Below, in pieces: positions 61,701 through 64,000 of a DNA stretch of 64,000 nucleotides; the first letter of the stretch is position 1; every line of letters starts with the position of its first letter. Origin of the DNA: Amoebophrya sp. A120 (taxonomy: Eukaryota; Sar; Dinophyceae; Syndiniales; Amoebophryaceae). The notes under the pieces are model-generated. The model was not told the origin of the DNA. It made no database searches and worked only from the letters and a program-made list of their open reading frames with translations. The position numbers and the translations under genes are program-made. The stretch spans positions 1,576,438 to 1,640,437 of the forward strand of contig CAJINV010000005.1 of assembly GCA_905178155.1 (NCBI GenBank). Direction: 5' to 3'.

Positions 61701-64000
61701 TTGGGATAGCAGGTATCAACAACAAAAAATCCAGCACGATCCCCATCCAATTTGCTCTTGCTGTCATCATTTAATAAAACATGCATCAATCAAGCCTGTG
61801 CATGCTTGATGTCTTCATGCTGCAACAGAGTGGATGAGCATCGGTCCTTTTGGTTTTTCATTTTCTGTGGATAGCAGGTGTTGTATTCATCCACCAGCCC
61901 CCACAGGGCGTGCCCCAGTTCGTGGGCGATGGTGCGGCCGACCAGGAAGTCGTTGCGGTACCCTGCCAGTTGATCCACGGCCCGGAACGCCACGTGCATC
62001 GCGCCCACGTGAACCGCGGCGGCGCCCGCCATCGTGATGTGATTCTCGTTAATTGCCTCCACGTTTGGAAGCACGATGACGCCCACGTGGATCTGCTGGC
62101 CGCATATCAAATGTAAAAGCGTCCCCACCCCATAGTCAAGTTGGGAACTTGGCAACACAAATCCAGAAGTTTTGGGAGGCATGCATGACAAGTTGCAGTC
62201 CGTAGTGTGGTGCAGGTTAGCAACGGAAATCGCATCACAAATCCATCTGCTCATCCTGTTTCCAGCATTACAAATACCAAAACACGACTTAAAATACCTC
62301 TCTTGGGTCTGCGCATGACAAATGTTCCTGTAGTCGCAAATCTGCATGACAACTCTGGGGTGGGGACGTTTTTACTAAGAATACCGCAGTGCTCCTTCCC
62401 GAACTCTTTCCAGTACTCGTAGTCGCAGTGGATGCGGTCGCAGCCGCAGGTATTTTATCCTGTGCAAAAGTATCGTATTCGAGTCTCGCATTACAAATCT
62501 TTTTATTAAGGCAAATCCGCACTACAAATTTTATTTCTCTTGCTGAAAAATTTGTAATGCATTTATACGAGTACGATACTTTTGCAATTCATATATTTTG
62601 AGCGACCTGTTCCTCGGAACACAGCCGGGGATCGCATTCCCCCGCCGCGGTGTTCGACCCGATGGGCTGCTTCGTCCAGCACAGATCCGCTTTGCTCCCG
62701 GGCTTCCGGAGGTCGGGACGTTTGCTGCTCGCCCACCACTCGTAGTCGACATACTTGCGGTTCGGGTCCGGCACGTCGGTCTCGGCCAGCGCATCCACGC
62801 GCCAGATGTTCAGGTACTCGTTGCCCGTACCCGCGTCGTACATGGGGAAGTGCGTCAGGTGCCCGTCCTTCGAGTTGATCTGCTGTTCGTGCCCGTTGTT
62901 GAAAATCCCCGTCGGTCCGTAAATCACCGTGTGTACGGCGTGGCGCCACGAGACCCAGTCGTCGTTCATGTGCCATTGGAACGGCACCAGGATCACGTTC
63001 AGCGCTTCGTGGCTGGGGCGGATGCCCGCAATCCGCCGGCACGTTGGTTTCCGGGGCGGCTCCGTGTCCCAGCCGAAACCCGGATTTTTCTTGCGCAAAA
63101 GTTGCTCGTGCGCCTCTGCAGCCTCCGGGGAGGGGTCGAGGTACTGAAAAATGTCTTCGGAATTGGGATTCGCGTAGTCGAAGAGTGGTCCAGGTGGGCC
63201 TTGGGACGGCGAGCCCTCCTCGCCGATCGTCTCGCTTCCGCCGCCGATCGCCCCGTCCGTTGCACCAGATCCCGACTCCGTGGACTCAGCGGCCACGGCG
63301 ACGGGTCTGTCGACGCACCGCTTCTTCCTTGCGAGAAACGTCTGTCGCAGTGTGGAAAACGAACCGGCCTTATAATTGGTCCTCGTGGACCTCGTTTTTC
63401 TGCTGCGTTCTTTTGTCGATGTAGTAGCTTCCTTGGTTCTTTCATGTTCCGTCGTGGATGTTGAGGAGACCGCGGAGAGCACAGATGACAAAGTAGAGCT
63501 GCGCGTGGACGAGGAGGGCTCATCTTCTACTTCGCGACGTGGTCTGACAACGTTTTTACTGGCGGACGTAGAAGCCGTAGAACTAGTGCTCCTGTTGGTC
63601 GAGGTGCTTGATGCTGGCGCTGGCCCGGAATTCTCCAATAGCTGACGCCGCCGAAGATCTCGAGCAGGACCACCATCCTCTACGTCGTGGTCTACTTCTT
63701 GCTGCAGGTTATCTTCTTCATCTGCTAGTGGCTCCGCTGCTAGAGGAGGCAAATCAACCTTGTTTTGAGGAGCATTGTCGTCGTCGTGTACGTGTTCCTC
63801 AGCTGTTCCTCGCTTGATGATTTTCGCCTTGACGATCTTCTTCGTGGTTTTCCTGCGCACCACGGTGAAGGCGGACGCCAGCTGCGTGATGTTAAGGAGC
63901 TGCTCAAGCTGCACGGAGAGACAAAGAAAGTGAATGTTGACAGCACTTCTCGAGCAGGAAACTGGACCGAGACCGACGATCGTGCGTAGTAGACCCGCAC
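58763..64000 (-). CDS. zinc metalloprotease, HExxH...DEY type, partial at 5' end
   Basis: Exons about 63913-62590, 62459-62375, 62108-61873, 61710-61627, 61378-61230 and 60890-58763. The first follows a GTGCAG acceptor, so the gene starts beyond the right edge. Exon 1 has a Ser/Thr-rich, charged linker and a domain with EALNVILVPFQWHMNDDWVS. The catalytic exon carries HELGHALWGLVDEY, the HExxH...DEY pattern seen in M64 peptidases and, similarly, CLCA proteins. Cysteines are abundant around it (CGCDRIHCDYEYW, FAPNCSPDSNCNGW, FNYCQNEGLW), suggesting secretion. GEDSVMNVHYHHDSAFGAVN follows, comparable to the conserved segment after the active site in M64. The last ~600 residues are Ser/Thr/Glu low complexity. 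All five internal introns are non-canonical; one sits three residues after DEY, flanked by an 11-bp direct repeat. Confidence 0.8.
60891..61229 (-). repeat. introner, family C variant
   Basis: Intron of the metalloprotease gene. The left end AAAAGCCCCCACCCCA (60895-60910) pairs with TGGGGAGGTGGCGGGATTTT (61208-61227). The same A-run plus CCCCACCCCA ends are seen at 62109-62374. Reading across (FYR to NFVGEDSVMN) keeps the frame. Confidence 0.7.
61379..61626 (-). repeat. introner with AAAAAAGCTGTG ends
   Basis: Inverted ends: AAAAAAGCTGTGTAGGTGT at 61381-61399; the complement of 61598-61622 is the same with a 6-base insertion. TTGTCATGC occurs twice inside (near 61443 and 61574). It lies between ISNVYP and LFHNFAPNC. 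Confidence 0.8.
61711..61872 (-). repeat. non-canonical intron flanked by 11-bp direct repeat
   Basis: GGATAGCAGGT (coding ACCTGCTATCC) occurs at 61704-61714 and 61869-61879. Joining one copy gives VDEYNTCYPKEDDPDHC in frame. The inverted termini are only weakly alike. The repeat looks like a target-site duplication kept in the exons. Confidence 0.8.
62109..62374 (-). repeat. introner, family C, best copy
   Basis: 18-bp terminal inverted repeats with 17 matches: AAAAGCGTCCCCACCCCA at 62115-62132 and TGGGGTGGGGACGTTTTT at 62355-62372. GCATGACAA occurs three times and GCATTACAAAT once inside. It lies between KEFGKEHCGIL and CGQQIHVGVIVLP of the metalloprotease. Confidence 0.9.
62460..62589 (-). 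repeat. introner, family B, copy 2
   Basis: Terminal inverted repeats of about 35 bp (62464-62498 and 62550-62585) starting GCAAAAGTATCGTA. The inner part closely matches the copy at 31120-31258. It lies between SEEQVAQN and the CGCDRIHCDYEYW exon of the metalloprotease. Confidence 0.9.

Overview
The window looks like nuclear DNA of a marine alveolate, most likely a dinoflagellate-lineage protist close to the parasitic Amoebophrya/Syndiniales group. Three observations support this. Every supportable host gene lies on the minus strand, a one-way array typical of dinoflagellates. Genes are split by many short introns. Many of those introns are not GT-AG but carry terminal inverted repeats and sit between short direct repeats, as reported for introner elements in Amoebophrya. 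The organism call is inference; the sequence contains no rRNA or marker gene to confirm it.

Layout from left to right, all genes on minus: a Cys-rich repeat protein running off the left edge (1-1170); an ABCG half-transporter (2270-5592) with an apparent frameshift; a GC-rich block of about 11 kb holding an apparently intact LINE-type retrotransposon (ORF1 14373-15038, ORF2 7167-14366); a protein with GYF-like segments and an FG/Ser/Gln-rich tail (18373-22955); an unrecognised 3-exon gene (23565-26189) whose first intron holds a GC-rich palindromic element; a probable mitochondrial thioredoxin (26930-28136); a small secreted protein (28570-29695); a nine-exon coiled-coil protein (30616-34379); a cryptochrome/photolyase with a long acidic tail (35297-40557); an M50 site-2-type protease (41481-43602); three tandem U-box genes with C-terminal winged-helix-like segments (44575-53771); a small coiled-coil gene (54423-54815); an unrecognised four-exon gene (55070-57867); and a large HExxH metalloprotease running off the right edge (58763-64000).

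The most striking system is the set of introners. At least three TIR families (A, B, C) occur inside unrelated genes. Two family B copies 31 kb apart are nearly identical. All three families share an internal motif resembling TTGTCATGCT/ATTTGTAATGC although their ends differ. Removing them by joining one copy of the flanking direct repeat restores conserved protein sequence, most clearly in the thioredoxin and the metalloprotease. Canonical GT-AG introns coexist with them in the same genes. Other points of interest are the LINE polyprotein, which has hydrophobic segments and an ORF1 ending in TAA in frame with ORF2, and the U-box/winged-helix gene triplet.

The genes do not form an obvious pathway; they are a typical eukaryotic mix. 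Exon borders at non-canonical introns are inferred from reading frame and conservation, and are good to a few bases at best. No tRNA, rRNA, CRISPR array or bacterial-type signal was seen.
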